A stretch of DNA of 64,000 nucleotides, taken from assembly GCF_037094465.1 (NCBI RefSeq), contig NZ_CP146609.1:434001-498000 (forward strand), read 5' to 3'. The DNA is from Pseudodesulfovibrio sp. 5S69. Its GTDB lineage: Bacteria > Desulfobacterota > Desulfovibrionia > Desulfovibrionales > Desulfovibrionaceae. Of the stretch, positions 35,659-46,062 are shown in pieces (the first letter of the stretch is position 1; each line of letters opens with the position of its first letter). The notes beneath the pieces are model-generated. The model ran no database searches. It was given only the letters and a program-made list of their open reading frames with translations, and was not told the origin of the DNA. Both the position numbers and the translations under genes were made by a program.

Positions 35659-36396
35659 TTACCCCGTAATGACGACCAGGTGCATCTCTCTGGGGCCGTG
35701 TGCGCCGTGGACGAGCTGGGCTTCGATGTCGGCGGTCTTGGACGGACCGGAGATGAAGGTAAAGGAGGCGGGCAGGTCGCCGTAGTTTTCGAGCAGGGCG
35801 TAGCCTTCGGGCAGATCGGCCACGAGGCGGTTCAGGGGCAGGACAGCGATATGGATGGACGGGACCAGGGACACGGCGCGGCCGTGGCCGGGGCCGGACA
35901 GCAGGGCGATGGCCGCGCAGTCCGCGGCGCACCAGTCCACGCCGGTCAGGCCGATGTAGGCCTGTTCGGCGATGGCGCGGAGACGCTGCTTGCCCGCTGG
36001 TTCGTCCTCGCCGGGGTGGAAGCGGGCCACGTCCACGGCGATGGGGTCGTCGGCCAGGAGTCCGGGCAGGTCGAGACTGTGGAGCAGCGGGTCGTCGTGC
36101 ATGAGGACGTGCTTGTCGCCGCCCCATTCGGTGTCCGAGGCACGGGCCAGATCGGCGATGCGGCGCCCGGCCTCCTGGACGTCCTCGGCCACGTGGACGT
36201 TGAGGTTCAGGGGCGCGGCGGATTGCTGGAGCAGGCCGAGGAGCTCGAGCCGCTCGTCGCGGCTGCGGTCGGCGCGCGAGAGCAGCCCTTCGAGTTCGCC
36301 TTGGGGGCGGCTGGTGAAGAGGGTTTCGGCGGCGGGCGCGCTTTTGCGGCCAAGGGCCTTGCGGATGCGTTTGAGGAAGTATTCTTCGTTAGTCAT
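35659..36396 (-). CDS. lutC: LutC-type LUD-domain lactate utilisation protein
   Basis: The 245-residue protein has the LUD fold. It begins MTNEEYFLKRIRKALGRK and shows GLTGVDWCAADCAAIALLSG, a central SLVPSIHIAVLP and the tail FISGPSKTADIEAQLVHGAH typical of LutC. LutABC together oxidise L-lactate to pyruvate, with LutC the small non-Fe-S subunit. It starts inside the end of lutB (8-base overlap), so translation is coupled. If the lutB frameshift is real, LutC may be poorly made. Confidence 0.93.
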   Translation of the reverse strand: MTNEEYFLKRIRKALGRKSAPAAETLFTSRPQGELEGLLSRADRSRDERLELLGLLQQSAAPLNLNVHVAEDVQEAGRRIADLARASDTEWGGDKHVLMHDDPLLHSLDLPGLLADDPIAVDVARFHPGEDEPAGKQRLRAIAEQAYIGLTGVDWCAADCAAIALLSGPGHGRAVSLVPSIHIAVLPLNRLVADLPEGYALLENYGDLPASFTFISGPSKTADIEAQLVHGAHGPREMHLVVITG

Positions 36397-37839
36397 GATC
36401 GGTCTCGTTGAGGCGCTTGGCGTGGTCGGTCTTCCACCGTTCGGCGAAGGTCTTTTTGGCGACGGGCGGGAAGTCGCGGGTGGCGGTCCATTTGGCCAGC
36501 GGGCCGACGCCTTTGGAGAGCGCGCCGTCCTTGACGAACGGGGCCTGAGCGAGACGTCCGGCCTTGACCAGCAGGTTGTAGGCGATGCGGCTGGACATGG
36601 CCGCGCTCCAGGCCTTGAAGGCCCGCGCCTCGCTCCTGTCCACGGGTTCAACCTCCCAGGTCTCGTCGCCGTAGGCGAGCATGTGCCTGAGTTCGGAGAG
36701 CATGCGCGGCAGGTCGTTGTTGACCGGGCAGATGTCCTTACACGCGCCGCACAGAGACTCGCCCCGGCAGAGGTCGGCGTGCTGGTTGACGCCCTGGAAC
36801 AGGGGCATGACCACCGCGCCGATGGGACCGGGGTAGGGGCCGTTGTAGGCGTGGCCGCCGATGCGGCCGTAGACCGGACAGATGTTCAGGCAGCCGCCGC
36901 AGCGGATGCAGGACAGGACCTCGCGGAACCGGGGGTCGGCGAGCATCTTCATGCGCCCGTTGTCGATGACGACCAGGTGGAATTCCTCGGGCCCGTCGGT
37001 CTCGCCGGGCTGGCGGGGGCCGCCCAGAAAGGAGACGTAGGTGGAGACCTTCTGGGCCGCGGCGCCTCTGGTCAGCAGGCGCAGGAGCATGTCGTGCTCG
37101 GCCAGGGTGGCGGTGACCCGCTCCATGCCCATGAGGGCGATATGCACCTTGGGCATGGTCGTGGACATGCGGATATTGCCCTCGTTGGACACCAGGCAGA
37201 CGTGGCCGGTCTCGGCGCAGGCGATGTTCAGCCGCTCAGGCCCATGTCCGCGGTCAGAAGCTTTTCGCGCAGGGCCTTGCGGGCGGCCCTGGTCAGGGTG
37301 GGCGGGTCCTCGGAGTAGGGGATGCCGAGCTTTTCCTGGAAAAGCTTGCCGATCTGGCGCTTGTTCATGTGGATGCACGGGGCGATGATGTGCGAGGGCG
37401 TGTCCCCGGCCAGTTGGATGATGTACTCGCCGAGGTCGGTCTCGACCACCTCGATGCCTTCGCTCTCGAACAGGGGGTCCACGCCGATCTCGGCCGAGGT
37501 CATGGACTTGCCCTTGACCACGCGCCTGACGTCGTGCTTGCGGGCCACTTCCAGGCAGTAGTGACGCGCTTCCTCGGCCGTGGCCGCGAAATGGACGTGC
37601 CCGCCGCGGGCGCGGATCTTTTCGGCCAGCGCGGCCAGGACCTCGTCGAGGTTGTCCAGGGTGCGCAGACGCGCCTCCTTGGCCAGGCGGCGGTGTTCCG
37701 GGGTGATCTCGTCCCGCCACAGGGCCTGGGCGGACTTGCCGATGCGGTCCTGGATCATGCGGATAGCCGCGTGCAGTTCCTCGTTGCCGATGGCGTCGTG
37801 GGCCAGCTCGGCGTAGGTCTTGTCGCTCGGTTGGTTCAT
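36389..37839 (-). pseudogene. lutB: lutB (LutB Fe-S/LUD lactate utilisation protein) with a one-base frameshift
   Basis: The first 203 residues read as LutB (MNQPSDKTYAELAHDAIGNE at the start, then LLTADMGLSG) and stop at TGA 37230-37228. Directly after, one frame over, the protein continues NIACAETGHVCLVSNEGN through two ferredoxin motifs (CIRCGGCLNICPVY, CGACKDICP) to TAA 36391-36389. LutB proteins normally read SG-x-NIA here, so GGCTGAAC looks like GGC-TGN-AAC with one base missing. Restored, the length is 483 residues, normal for the family. It is either a true inactivating deletion, a programmed shift or a sequence error. Confidence 0.87.
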
Positions 37840-37840
37840 G

Positions 37841-38587
37841 CTATTTCCCCTCCCCGGCCAGGATTTCGGCGATGTGCAGGGCGCGCACGTTCGAGCCCAG
37901 GCGGGAGAGTCGGCCCTGGATGTTCATCAGGCAGCTCACGTCGCAGCCGACCACGGCTTCGGCCCCGGTGTCCAGGATGGTCTTGACCTTGTCGTCGACC
38001 ATGGCCGTGGAGATTTCCGGATACTTGACCGCGAAGGTCCCGCCGAAGCCGCAGCAGCGGTCGGACTCGTCCATCTCGATGAGGGTCAGGCCGGGGGTGT
38101 TCTCCAGGAGCAGGCGGGGTTGCCGGCGGATGCCCAGGCCGCGCGACAGGTGGCAGGAGTCGTGGTAGGTCACGGCCCCGTCGAAGCGGCAGCCGAGCTG
38201 CGCGCCGGGGTCGGTCACGCCCAGGACGTCGACCAGGTATTCGGTGAACTCGAAGGTCTTGTCCGCGACCATGCGCGCCCGGGCCAGTTGGGCGGGCTCG
38301 TCGCGGAAGAGATCGAGGTAGTGATGGCGGACCATGTGCACGCAGGAGCCGGACGGGCAGACGATGGCCTCGCTGTTTTCAAAAATGTCGAGGAACCGTC
38401 GGGCGGCCTTGGCCGCTTCCCTGCGATACCCGGAATTGAAGGCGGGCTGGCCGCAGCAGGTCTGGTCCGGCGGGTAGTGCATGCGCACGCCGAGCCGTTC
38501 CAGCACACGGACCATGGCATCCCCGGTCTCGGGCGACAGGGAATCCACCAGGCACTGGATGAAAAGGGTCACGGTGGGTCGGGTCAT
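37841..38587 (-). CDS. lutA: LutA-type (Fe-S)-binding lactate utilisation protein
   Basis: The 248-residue protein has the two CCG-type Fe-S motifs of the LutA/GlcF/HdrB family: QTCCGQPAFNSG at about residues 44-55 and RCCGFGGTFAVKYPEI at about 189-204, with DSCHLSRGL between. It is the first gene of lutABC, ending one base before lutB starts. The operon replaces or supplements lactate dehydrogenase, a key step for lactate-using sulfate reducers. A perfect palindrome ACTTGCAAGT lies at 38650-38659 in the shared upstream region. Confidence 0.94.
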   Translation of the reverse strand: MTRPTVTLFIQCLVDSLSPETGDAMVRVLERLGVRMHYPPDQTCCGQPAFNSGYRREAAKAARRFLDIFENSEAIVCPSGSCVHMVRHHYLDLFRDEPAQLARARMVADKTFEFTEYLVDVLGVTDPGAQLGCRFDGAVTYHDSCHLSRGLGIRRQPRLLLENTPGLTLIEMDESDRCCGFGGTFAVKYPEISTAMVDDKVKTILDTGAEAVVGCDVSCLMNIQGRLSRLGSNVRALHIAEILAGEGK

Positions 38588-38742
38588 TTTACAAAATCCG
38601 GAATGTAGGTAAGGGTGGCAGGGGCCGGATGTTGCACCCTTAGGCCGCAACTTGCAAGTCCTTTAATGTTGCTATAGAAAAATCGACACGTTAGCGGATT
38701 TTACGGGATTGTCCCAGCTTCTGTTCCTTTCGAGGGGGTTCC

Positions 38743-39708
38743 ATGAAACGTTGTCTCTGTCTTTTCGCCATGCTGCTCGTTCTGGGCGCGGCGACGCTCG
38801 CCCACGCGGGCAAGGTTCTCATCGACATCAGCCAGTTCGTCGAGCACCCGGCCCTGGACGCCGTTCTCAAGGGGTTCCAGGATGAACTCAAGGACGGCGG
38901 GATCGACGCGGAATACAAGATCTACAATTCCCAGGGCAACATGAGCATGGCCTACCAGATCGCCACCCAGGTGGCGGCCGATAAACCGGACATGATCGTG
39001 GCCATCGCCACGCCCAACGCCCAGGCCCTGGTCAAGCAGTACGACAAGAGCGAGTCCCTCAAGGGCACGCCCATGCTCTTCACGGCCATCACCGACCCGC
39101 TGCTCGCCGGTCTGGTGACCAACTACGAGCATCCGGGCGGCGACGTGACCGGCGTGTCCAACCAGATGCCCATGGACAAGCACGTTGAGATGCTGCTCAA
39201 GTTCCTGCCGGACATGAAGAAGCTCGGCTTCCTGTACAACGCGGGCGAGATGAATTCCGTATCCAACCTGAAGCGGATCACGGTTGCGGCCAAGGAGCGG
39301 GGCATCGAGGTCGTGCCCGTCACGGTGAGCAGTTCCGCCGACGTGCAGCAGGCCGCGTCCAGCCTGGTGGGCAACGTGGACGCCATCTATATTCCCACGG
39401 ACAACACCGTGGTCTCGGCCATGGAGGTGGTCGTCAAGGTGGGGCAGCGGAGCAAGACGCCGGTCTTCGTGGCCGACGTGGACTCCGTGACGCGCGGGGC
39501 CATCGCCGCGCTCGGCTTCGACTATTACCTGCACGGCCGCCAGACCGGGGCCATGGCCATCCGCATCCTGAACGGGGCCAAGCCCGGCGACACTCCCGTG
39601 GAATTCCAGAAAAAGCTCTCCTTCCACATCTACCCGGCAGCGGCCGGAAAGATGGGCATCAATATCCCTCCCGCGCTTCTTGAGGAAGCCGACGTGATCC
39701 ACCAATAG
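38743..39708 (+). CDS. ABC transporter substrate-binding protein (TrpX/YtrF-like, orphan)
   Basis: The 321-residue protein has a signal peptide (residues 1-22, ending ATLAHAG) and the ABC_sub_bind fold. Diagnostic parts are VLIDISQFVEHPALDAVLKG, MIVAIATPNAQAL, GTPMLFTAITDPL and VTGVSNQMP, as in TrpX-type aromatic amino acid or related binding proteins. It should bind a small ligand in the periplasm. No permease or ATPase gene is adjacent, and a terminator follows directly, so it works with a transporter elsewhere or as a sensor. It is divergent from lutA. Promoter-like TTGCAA...TATAGA elements lie at about 38653-38680. Confidence 0.9.
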   Translation: MKRCLCLFAMLLVLGAATLAHAGKVLIDISQFVEHPALDAVLKGFQDELKDGGIDAEYKIYNSQGNMSMAYQIATQVAADKPDMIVAIATPNAQALVKQYDKSESLKGTPMLFTAITDPLLAGLVTNYEHPGGDVTGVSNQMPMDKHVEMLLKFLPDMKKLGFLYNAGEMNSVSNLKRITVAAKERGIEVVPVTVSSSADVQQAASSLVGNVDAIYIPTDNTVVSAMEVVVKVGQRSKTPVFVADVDSVTRGAIAALGFDYYLHGRQTGAMAIRILNGAKPGDTPVEFQKKLSFHIYPAAAGKMGINIPPALLEEADVIHQ

Positions 39709-39730
39709 ACGCGGGTGCCGAACCGACGAC

Positions 39731-39767
39731 AAGGGCCGCCCCTCCTGCGAGGAGGGACGGCCCTTTT
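39731..39767 (+). terminator. Intrinsic terminator after the orphan binding protein gene
   Basis: AAGGGCCG (39731-39738) and the CCTCC region pair with GGAGGG and GGCCCTT (39751-39765) around a TGCGA loop. TTTT follows. The A-run on the other side lets it also serve the convergent chemoreceptor gene ending at 39790. Confidence 0.85.
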
Positions 39768-39789
39768 CCGTCGGGATGGCGATGCCGGG

Positions 39790-41820
39790 CTAGAACCGCT
39801 CGAAATCGGCCGCGCCGTCGTCGTCCATGTCCAGATTCATACCTCCCTCGAGCCCGCCGGACGCGGGGGCCGGCCTGGCCGCGGGCAGGGCGGCCGCCGG
39901 GGTCTTGCGCACCTGTACCTTCGCGCGGCTGCCCCGGGCGGAGGTGCCCACGTTGAAGAACGACATGGTCTCCTGGAGCTGCTGGCTCTGCCCGGCCAGT
40001 TCCTCGCTGGTGGAGGCCATCTCCTCGGAGGCCGAGGCGTTCTGCTGGATGACCGTGTCGAGCTGGCTGATGGCCTGGTTGATCTGGGTCGCGCCCGCGT
40101 TCTGCTCGTTGCTGGCCGCGGTGATCTCCTGGACCAGGGAGGCGGTCCGCTCAATGTCCGGGACCAACTGGCCGAGCATGGTGCCCGCCTTTTCGGCCAC
40201 CTCCACGCTGGACGAGGAGAGGTCGCTGATCTCGGCCGCGGCCGTGCCCGAACGTTCGGCCAGCTTGCGGACCTCGGCGGCGACCACGGCGAATCCCTTG
40301 CCGTGCTCCCCCGCCCTGGCGGCCTCGATGGCGGCGTTCAGGGCCAGCAGGTTGGTCTGCCGGGCGATCTCCTCGATGATGGAGATCTTTTCCGCAATCT
40401 CCTTCATGGCCTCCACGGTCTGGCCCACGGCCCCGCCGGTCTCGCGGGCGTCCGAGGCCGCCTTGGAGGCCAGAGCCTCCGTCTCGCGGGCGTTCTCGGC
40501 GTTCTGGCTGATGTTCGAGGCCATCTGCTCCATGGAGGAGGAGACCTCTTCGATGGACGCGGCCTGCTCCGTGGCCCCCTGGGACAGGGACTGGGACGAG
40601 GCGGACAGCTCGGCGCTGCCCCCGGCCACGTTGTGAGTGGCGGAGTCCACGTCGGCCACCACGACCTGGAGCCGGGAGACCATGTTGTTCAGGGCCTGGG
40701 CCAGGATGCCGATCTCGTCATGCTGGTCGATGGCCAAGGTGCTGGTGAAATCGCCTTCGCTCATGCGCTTGGCGAAGTCCACCCCCTGCAGGATCGGCCG
40801 GGTGATCATGCGCGTCAGCGCCCAGGCCAGGATGACCCCGATGAGGAAGGCGGCGCCCAGCCCGATGGCCATGACCATGGACGCGGTGTCCATGGACGTC
40901 ACGGCGGCGTTGGCCCGGTCCTGGGTGGCCTCCACGCCCGCCGTGGCCGTGTTCCGGGCCGCATCGAGCACGGCCTGACCGGCCGCGTTCCGGCGCTGGT
41001 TCAGTTCGCTCAGCGACTGGAAATTGCTCGCGAATGCGCGCATGGCCGTGCCGTATTTTTCGCCGGAGTCCAGGATCGCCTGCAGTTGACGGAGGTTTTC
41101 GGCCCGCCGGGTGACGGCCTTGAGGGCCTCGTACTTGGCGCGCATGAGCGGGAAGCTCTCCAGGGTCGTCTTCATGATCTCGGGATCCCTGGCGGCCTGG
41201 GACTTGAAGTTGCCGATACGGATGGCGTTGCACAGGTCGATGAGCTCGTGGGCCATAGAGATCTTGTTGTGCCGCTCGGTGAGCTCACCCATGGTCGCGC
41301 CGGACGCGATCTCCCGCTCCAGGGCCTGGTCCTGCGAGCTCAGGAAATCCATGCAGTTCTTCATGAAGGCAGCCGCCGCCGCATCCATGGTCTGTCTGTT
41401 CCCGGCGATGTCGGTAATCAGCTTCCTGGTCTCGCCCGCCAGTCCGTCATACACGGAGACGCCCTGTTGGGCGGCCTCGGCGTCCTGTTTCAGCTTAATC
41501 AGGCGGGGGTATTGCTCGGCATGGGCCTTGGCCTTGCGCAGAGTTTCCCCGACCTCGTCCAGCCGTTTGCGGCCCTCGGTCCAATATGCCTCGGACTCGC
41601 TCAGGGAATAGCCCCGGAAGGCATACATGGTCAGCAGGGCGACCCGCTCCAACTGGTTGGCAATGGCCACCTCGGGGACGTACTCCTCGGCAAGTTGACG
41701 CGAATCCTCCCCCACGGCCAGCATGTCGTAAATGGCCATGCCGCCCAGCGCGGCGGCGATGAGTATCAGGCACCCGAAGCCTAATCCGAGCTTCAGGCCA
41801 AGATTGAGATTCTTGAACAT
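39790..41820 (-). CDS. Methyl-accepting chemotaxis protein with helical periplasmic sensor
   Basis: The 676-residue chemoreceptor starts after GGAGG. TM1 is at about residues 10-32, an all-helical periplasmic domain of about 260 residues (HBM-like, two helical bundles) follows, and TM2 lies at about 300-322. HAMP comes next. The signalling domain tip reads [20 protein letters not shown]. The final residues DFERF resemble the aromatic pentapeptide tether that recruits CheR and CheB, after a flexible Ala/Pro-rich linker. Helical HBM sensors often bind organic acids. It is followed by the terminator shared with the convergent gene. Confidence 0.93.
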   Translation of the reverse strand: MFKNLNLGLKLGLGFGCLILIAAALGGMAIYDMLAVGEDSRQLAEEYVPEVAIANQLERVALLTMYAFRGYSLSESEAYWTEGRKRLDEVGETLRKAKAHAEQYPRLIKLKQDAEAAQQGVSVYDGLAGETRKLITDIAGNRQTMDAAAAAFMKNCMDFLSSQDQALEREIASGATMGELTERHNKISMAHELIDLCNAIRIGNFKSQAARDPEIMKTTLESFPLMRAKYEALKAVTRRAENLRQLQAILDSGEKYGTAMRAFASNFQSLSELNQRRNAAGQAVLDAARNTATAGVEATQDRANAAVTSMDTASMVMAIGLGAAFLIGVILAWALTRMITRPILQGVDFAKRMSEGDFTSTLAIDQHDEIGILAQALNNMVSRLQVVVADVDSATHNVAGGSAELSASSQSLSQGATEQAASIEEVSSSMEQMASNISQNAENARETEALASKAASDARETGGAVGQTVEAMKEIAEKISIIEEIARQTNLLALNAAIEAARAGEHGKGFAVVAAEVRKLAERSGTAAAEISDLSSSSVEVAEKAGTMLGQLVPDIERTASLVQEITAASNEQNAGATQINQAISQLDTVIQQNASASEEMASTSEELAGQSQQLQETMSFFNVGTSARGSRAKVQVRKTPAAALPAARPAPASGGLEGGMNLDMDDDGAADFERF

Positions 41821-42010
41821 ATGCCCTCCAAGATGCGTGTTTGGTTGCCGGGGGAACCCCAGGGACCCCTGCTTAGGCACGGATCCCGCCTATATGTTTC
41901 ATTGCATACCGGAGCGGGGTGCGCGCGGACTATTATATTTAGGTTATAAATGGGTTGGATAGATATAGCAGACCGCATTGGTGCGGTTTTCCCGACGCCG
42001 GGGCGGGGAA

Positions 42011-42907
42011 TCAGCCTTCGGGGAAATACTGCACCACGGACCGGGAATCGAGGTATCCCTTGACTTCGCGGTCTATTCCCCCGGGTTCAGAATGCCGGTG
42101 ATGGACAGGTCGATGTCCTCGCCCAGCCGGTAGATCATGGCGTCGCGCTTGGGGATGTTCGCGTCGTAAATGACCACTTCCGGCAACAGGGGGTTGGCCG
42201 GGTCCACCGAGACCACCACGCCCACGTCGCCGGAGCTGAACCGGCACACGGTGCCGGGCGGGTACACCCCGAGCATCTTGATGAAGGTCTCCAGGTATTC
42301 GCCCTGGAATTCCTTCCGCTTCTTGGCGAACATCAGGGCGAGGGCCTTGTGCGGGGCGAGCCCGCGCTTCACGTCCCGGGCGTTGACCAGCCGGTCGTAC
42401 ACGTCCGCGATGGCCACGATCTTGCTGAGGTCGGAGATAGTGTCGCACTTGAGGGCCTTGGGGTATCCCCTGCCGTGGCACTGCTCGTGATGTTGATAGA
42501 CGATCTTCATGACCGTCGGGTCGATACCGGGCAGCTTGGAGAGCAACTGCACGCCGGTCAGGGGGTGCCGCTTGACGAGAATCCACCCGGCCTTGCTCAG
42601 TTTGGGGCTGCTCGCGATGCCTTCGGGCAGAAGCAGTTGCCCCACGTCGTGGAGCAGAGCGCCCAGGCTCAGGGGGTTCATGTCCTCCCTGGAGAGGCCC
42701 GACTGCCCGCCGGGCACGCAACTCCGATGCCTTTTCCCGCTTGCGGCGGGATTTGGTAACCGACCCCGCGCCGTGGGCGGAGGCCTCCAGGGCCCGATCC
42801 TCGGCAAGCGGGGTCGAACGGTTCTTCTGGGGATCATAGAGCACGGTGGCCCGGCCGATGGCCGTATGAAACTTCTTGCTTTCGTCGATAACGAGCAGTT
42901 GCAGCAT
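42011..42907 (-). pseudogene. HD-GYP phosphodiesterase gene with internal deletion and two compensating frameshifts
   Basis: The start (MLQLLVIDESKKFHTAIGRA, AGGAG before ATG 42907) is in one frame, up to about residue 65 (REKASELRARRAV). The HD-GYP core (LSLGALLHDVGQ, then QHHEQCHGRGYP) follows in a second frame and runs to TAG after ILNPGE near 42073. The family-like tail IDREVKGYLDSRSV then resumes in the first frame. The first half of the HD domain is missing, so part of the gene was lost. The second shift lies in a GGGGG run. An active enzyme would hydrolyse c-di-GMP. Confidence 0.75.
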
Positions 42908-43119
42908 GGGAGTGCTCCTGTGTTCCGTATAGGATTCGGATGTCGCTCCGCCTGGAAAAGAGGGCCTGAGGCGTCACTGGCAACTGCACGATCAGATGTA
43001 ACGACCCACAACCTGTGGTGGCGGAAACCGCCGGTTGAGGGCTTCGTATTTTTTAATCAGTATAGTATAGTGTATATACCAGCGATTGGTAACAAGCTAC
43101 AATAGTTACTATTTCCATA

Positions 43120-43136
43120 GATTCATAATTTGAATC
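43120..43136. promoter_or_regulatory. Perfect palindrome in the AT-rich region before the HD-GYP gene
   Basis: GATTCA (43120-43125) and TGAATC (43131-43136) flank TAATT, forming a 6+5+6 inverted repeat. It lies in an AT-rich block (43030-43140) upstream of the minus-strand HD-GYP gene, where its promoter is expected. A regulator-binding site is likely; the factor is unknown. Confidence 0.35.
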
Positions 43137-43202
43137 ATGGGTATATCTGTCAATGGTTACCGTTCTCTGATCGGCAACCTTCCGAAGCGGGGCCGCATAC
43201 CG

Positions 43203-45899
43203 TCAGCCGTCCTGGGACGCACGCTTCTTGTCGAACTCCACGATGGCGTAGGCGGCCAGGCCGCAGCCGAGGACCCTGGCCCACTGCACGAGGCCCAGGG
43301 GCGCGCTGGCGAACAGTTGGTGCATGACCGGGGCGTAGGTGTACAGGAGCTGGAGGACGAACATCAGGCCGCAGCCGCCCAGGACCCACTTGTTGGTGCC
43401 CAGCCCCAGGGCCAGGGGCGAGCGGGTGAACGACCGGGCGTTGAGCAGGTAAAAGGCCTCGATGGTCACGAAGACGTTGACCGCCACGGTCCGGGCCACT
43501 TCCATGGACGCCCCGGCCGCCAGTTCCCATTGGAACATGCCGAAGGCGCAGGCGAGCAGCAGCAGGCTGACCACGGCGATGCGGCGCAGGATGGGCCGGC
43601 CCAGGAGGGGGCTGTCCGGCCGCCGGGGCGGGCGGTCCATGCTGCCCGGCTCCATGGGCTCGAAGGCGAGCGTGATGCCCAGGCAGCCGGCGGTGGTCAT
43701 GTTGATCCACAATATCTGCACCGGCAGGATGGGCAGGGCCGCGCCGAACAGGACGGCGGTCAGGATGACCAGTCCCTCGCCCGCGTTGGTGGGCAGGGTC
43801 CAGGCGATGAACTTGACAAGGTTGGCGAACACGCCGCGCCCTTCCTCCACGGCGGCCTCGATGGTCGCGAAATTGTCGTCGGTCAGGACCATGTCCGCAG
43901 CATCCTTGGCCACTTCGGTGCCGGCCTCGCCCATGGCTACGCCGATGTCCGCCTGCTTCAGGGCCGGGGCGTCGTTGACCCCGTCGCCGGTCATGGCGCA
44001 GACCTCGCCGTTCTTTTGCAGGGCCATGACCAGGCGGAGCTTCTGCTCGGGCGAAACCCGGGCGAAGACCGGGATGCCGGGCACCCGTTCGATCAGCTCC
44101 GCGTCGTCCAGTTCGGCGATCTCGTGCCCGGTCATGACCGGGCACTTCCCGTCGCAGTCCCCGCCGCTCAGGCCGAGGCGCAGGCCGATGGCCTGGGCGG
44201 TCAGGGCGTGGTCGCCGGTGATCATCTTGACCTTGATCCCGGCGTGCAGGCAGGCGGCTATGGCCGCCTCGGCCTCTTCGCGCGGCGGATCGATCATGCC
44301 CTGGAGCCCGAGAAAGGCCATGCCCGCGCACGCGGCCGAGCGTTCAAGCCGCCCGTCGCCGGGCAGCTCCCTGCGGGCGAAGGCCAGGACGCGCAGCCCC
44401 TTTTCGGCCATGGCGCGCTGGGCCCGGATCACGGCCCCGGCATCCAGCTCCCCGACCTCGCCCGAGGGCAGCAAGGTCTCCTTGCAGCAGTCCAAGACCT
44501 TCTCCACCGCGCCCTTGAGATAGACCACGCGGCCCTCGTTGCCGGGCGCGTCGTGCAGGGTGGCCATGTACTGCCGCCCGGATTCGAAGGGCAACTCGTC
44601 CAACCGCGGAAAGGCATCGCGTTCCCGGTCCCTGTCCAGGCCGTACTTCCCGGCCGAGACCAGCAGCGCGCCCTCGGTCGGGTCGCCCTCCACCCGGTGG
44701 CGGCCATCACGGACGCCGATGCCCGCATCGTTACACAGCAACCCGGCCCGCAGGCACTCCGCGAGGGCCTCGCCGGGACCGTCCCCGCCCTCCGCCGGGG
44801 TGACCTCCCCCCGCGGCGCGTAGCCCAGGCCCGAGACCGCGTAGGCCCTGCCCCCGGCGTAGATCTCCTGGACCGTCATCTGGTTCTCGGTCAGGGTCCC
44901 GGTCTTGTCCGAACAGATGACCGTGGTGCCGCCCAGGGTCTCCACGGCCGGGAGCTTGCGGATGATCGCCTTGCGCCCGGCCATGCGCGACACGCCCAGC
45001 GCCAGGATGATGGTCACGGCCGCGGGCAACCCCTCGGGGATCGCGCCCACGGCCAGGGCCACGGCGGCCATGAACATCGCGGTCACGGGCTCGTCGCGGA
45101 GCACGCCCAGGACAAAGGAGGCCGCGGCCAGTCCCAGGATGGCCAGCAGGAGCACCCGGCTGAACCGGGCGATCTTGCGGGTCAACGGGGTCTGGAGCTC
45201 GTCGGCCGAGTCGATGAGCCCGGAGATGCGCCCGATCTCGGTGTGGTTGCCCGTGGCCACGGCCACGCCCGCACCCTGGCCCGAGCTGACCAGGGTGCCC
45301 GCATAGGCCATGTTCCGGCGCTCGGCCAGGACCGTGTCCGGGGGCAGGGGGGAGCCGTCCTTGGCCGCGGGCAGGGATTCGCCGGTGAGCATGGACTCGT
45401 CGATGCGCAGCTCCTTTTCCGAGAGCAGGCGCAGGTCCGCCGGAACCTTGTCGCCGGAACGCAGCAGGACCACGTCGCCGGGGACCACCTCGGGCGCGGG
45501 GAGCCGGACCGCCTTTCCGGCGCGCAGGACCCGGGCCTCGGCGCTCAGGTTGGCGGACAGGGAGTTCAGAGCCCTGACCGCCTTGGATTCCTGGAAATGC
45601 CCGACCAGGGCGTTGACCAGGACCACGCCGAAGATGACGCCCGAGTCTATCCACTCGCCGAGAAAGGCGGTCACCGCCCCGGCCGCGATGAGGATGTAGA
45701 CCAGGGGCTGGTGGAACTGAAGCAGGAACCGGGCCAGGGCGGACGCGCCTTTCCTGCCGGAGATGCTGTTTTCGCCGAACCGCTTGCGCCGCCTGTCCAC
45801 CTCGAACTCGTCGAGGCCCCCGGCCGGGTCCGTGTCCAGGAGACGGGCCGCCTCCGCGCCTTCGAGGTGATGCCACTGCTTGTTCAATATGGTTTCCAT
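43203..45899 (-). CDS. P2-type cation-transporting ATPase (Ca2+-like)
   Basis: The 898-residue pump has the full P-type set. These are TGES in the actuator (about residue 172), PEGLPAAVTIILALG in TM4 (SERCA-like ion site), the phosphorylation motif SDKTGTLT, and the hinge GDGVNDAPAL. Six hydrophobic C-terminal segments follow. The N-terminus (HHLEGAEAARLLDTDPAGGL) is the cation ATPase N-domain. PEGLP and overall length favour P2A calcium/manganese or related sodium pumps, but the ion cannot be fixed from sequence. It is divergent from the TetR export operon. Confidence 0.92.
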   Translation of the reverse strand: METILNKQWHHLEGAEAARLLDTDPAGGLDEFEVDRRRKRFGENSISGRKGASALARFLLQFHQPLVYILIAAGAVTAFLGEWIDSGVIFGVVLVNALVGHFQESKAVRALNSLSANLSAEARVLRAGKAVRLPAPEVVPGDVVLLRSGDKVPADLRLLSEKELRIDESMLTGESLPAAKDGSPLPPDTVLAERRNMAYAGTLVSSGQGAGVAVATGNHTEIGRISGLIDSADELQTPLTRKIARFSRVLLLAILGLAAASFVLGVLRDEPVTAMFMAAVALAVGAIPEGLPAAVTIILALGVSRMAGRKAIIRKLPAVETLGGTTVICSDKTGTLTENQMTVQEIYAGGRAYAVSGLGYAPRGEVTPAEGGDGPGEALAECLRAGLLCNDAGIGVRDGRHRVEGDPTEGALLVSAGKYGLDRDRERDAFPRLDELPFESGRQYMATLHDAPGNEGRVVYLKGAVEKVLDCCKETLLPSGEVGELDAGAVIRAQRAMAEKGLRVLAFARRELPGDGRLERSAACAGMAFLGLQGMIDPPREEAEAAIAACLHAGIKVKMITGDHALTAQAIGLRLGLSGGDCDGKCPVMTGHEIAELDDAELIERVPGIPVFARVSPEQKLRLVMALQKNGEVCAMTGDGVNDAPALKQADIGVAMGEAGTEVAKDAADMVLTDDNFATIEAAVEEGRGVFANLVKFIAWTLPTNAGEGLVILTAVLFGAALPILPVQILWINMTTAGCLGITLAFEPMEPGSMDRPPRRPDSPLLGRPILRRIAVVSLLLLACAFGMFQWELAAGASMEVARTVAVNVFVTIEAFYLLNARSFTRSPLALGLGTNKWVLGGCGLMFVLQLLYTYAPVMHQLFASAPLGLVQWARVLGCGLAAYAIVEFDKKRASQDG

Positions 45900-46062
45900 G
45901 GGGATCGTGCTCCGTGTGTTCTTCAGGGTCGGCCTCAGTATAAAGCCTGAAACAAAGGGGAGCCCGCGTCAAGGTGGCCTCGCGTTTCGGCCTTCCCGTT
46001 CCGGCTGCCCGAGAGGCTGTTCCCGCCCGTCCAGCTCCGCTCATCTCATCTTGACTTTCCTT

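Noticed and set aside
36389..37227. Second lutB half as an independent gene
   Set aside because: It has no proper start or ribosome site at the junction, and the two halves join exactly at a conserved LutB segment, so one frameshifted gene is the simpler reading.
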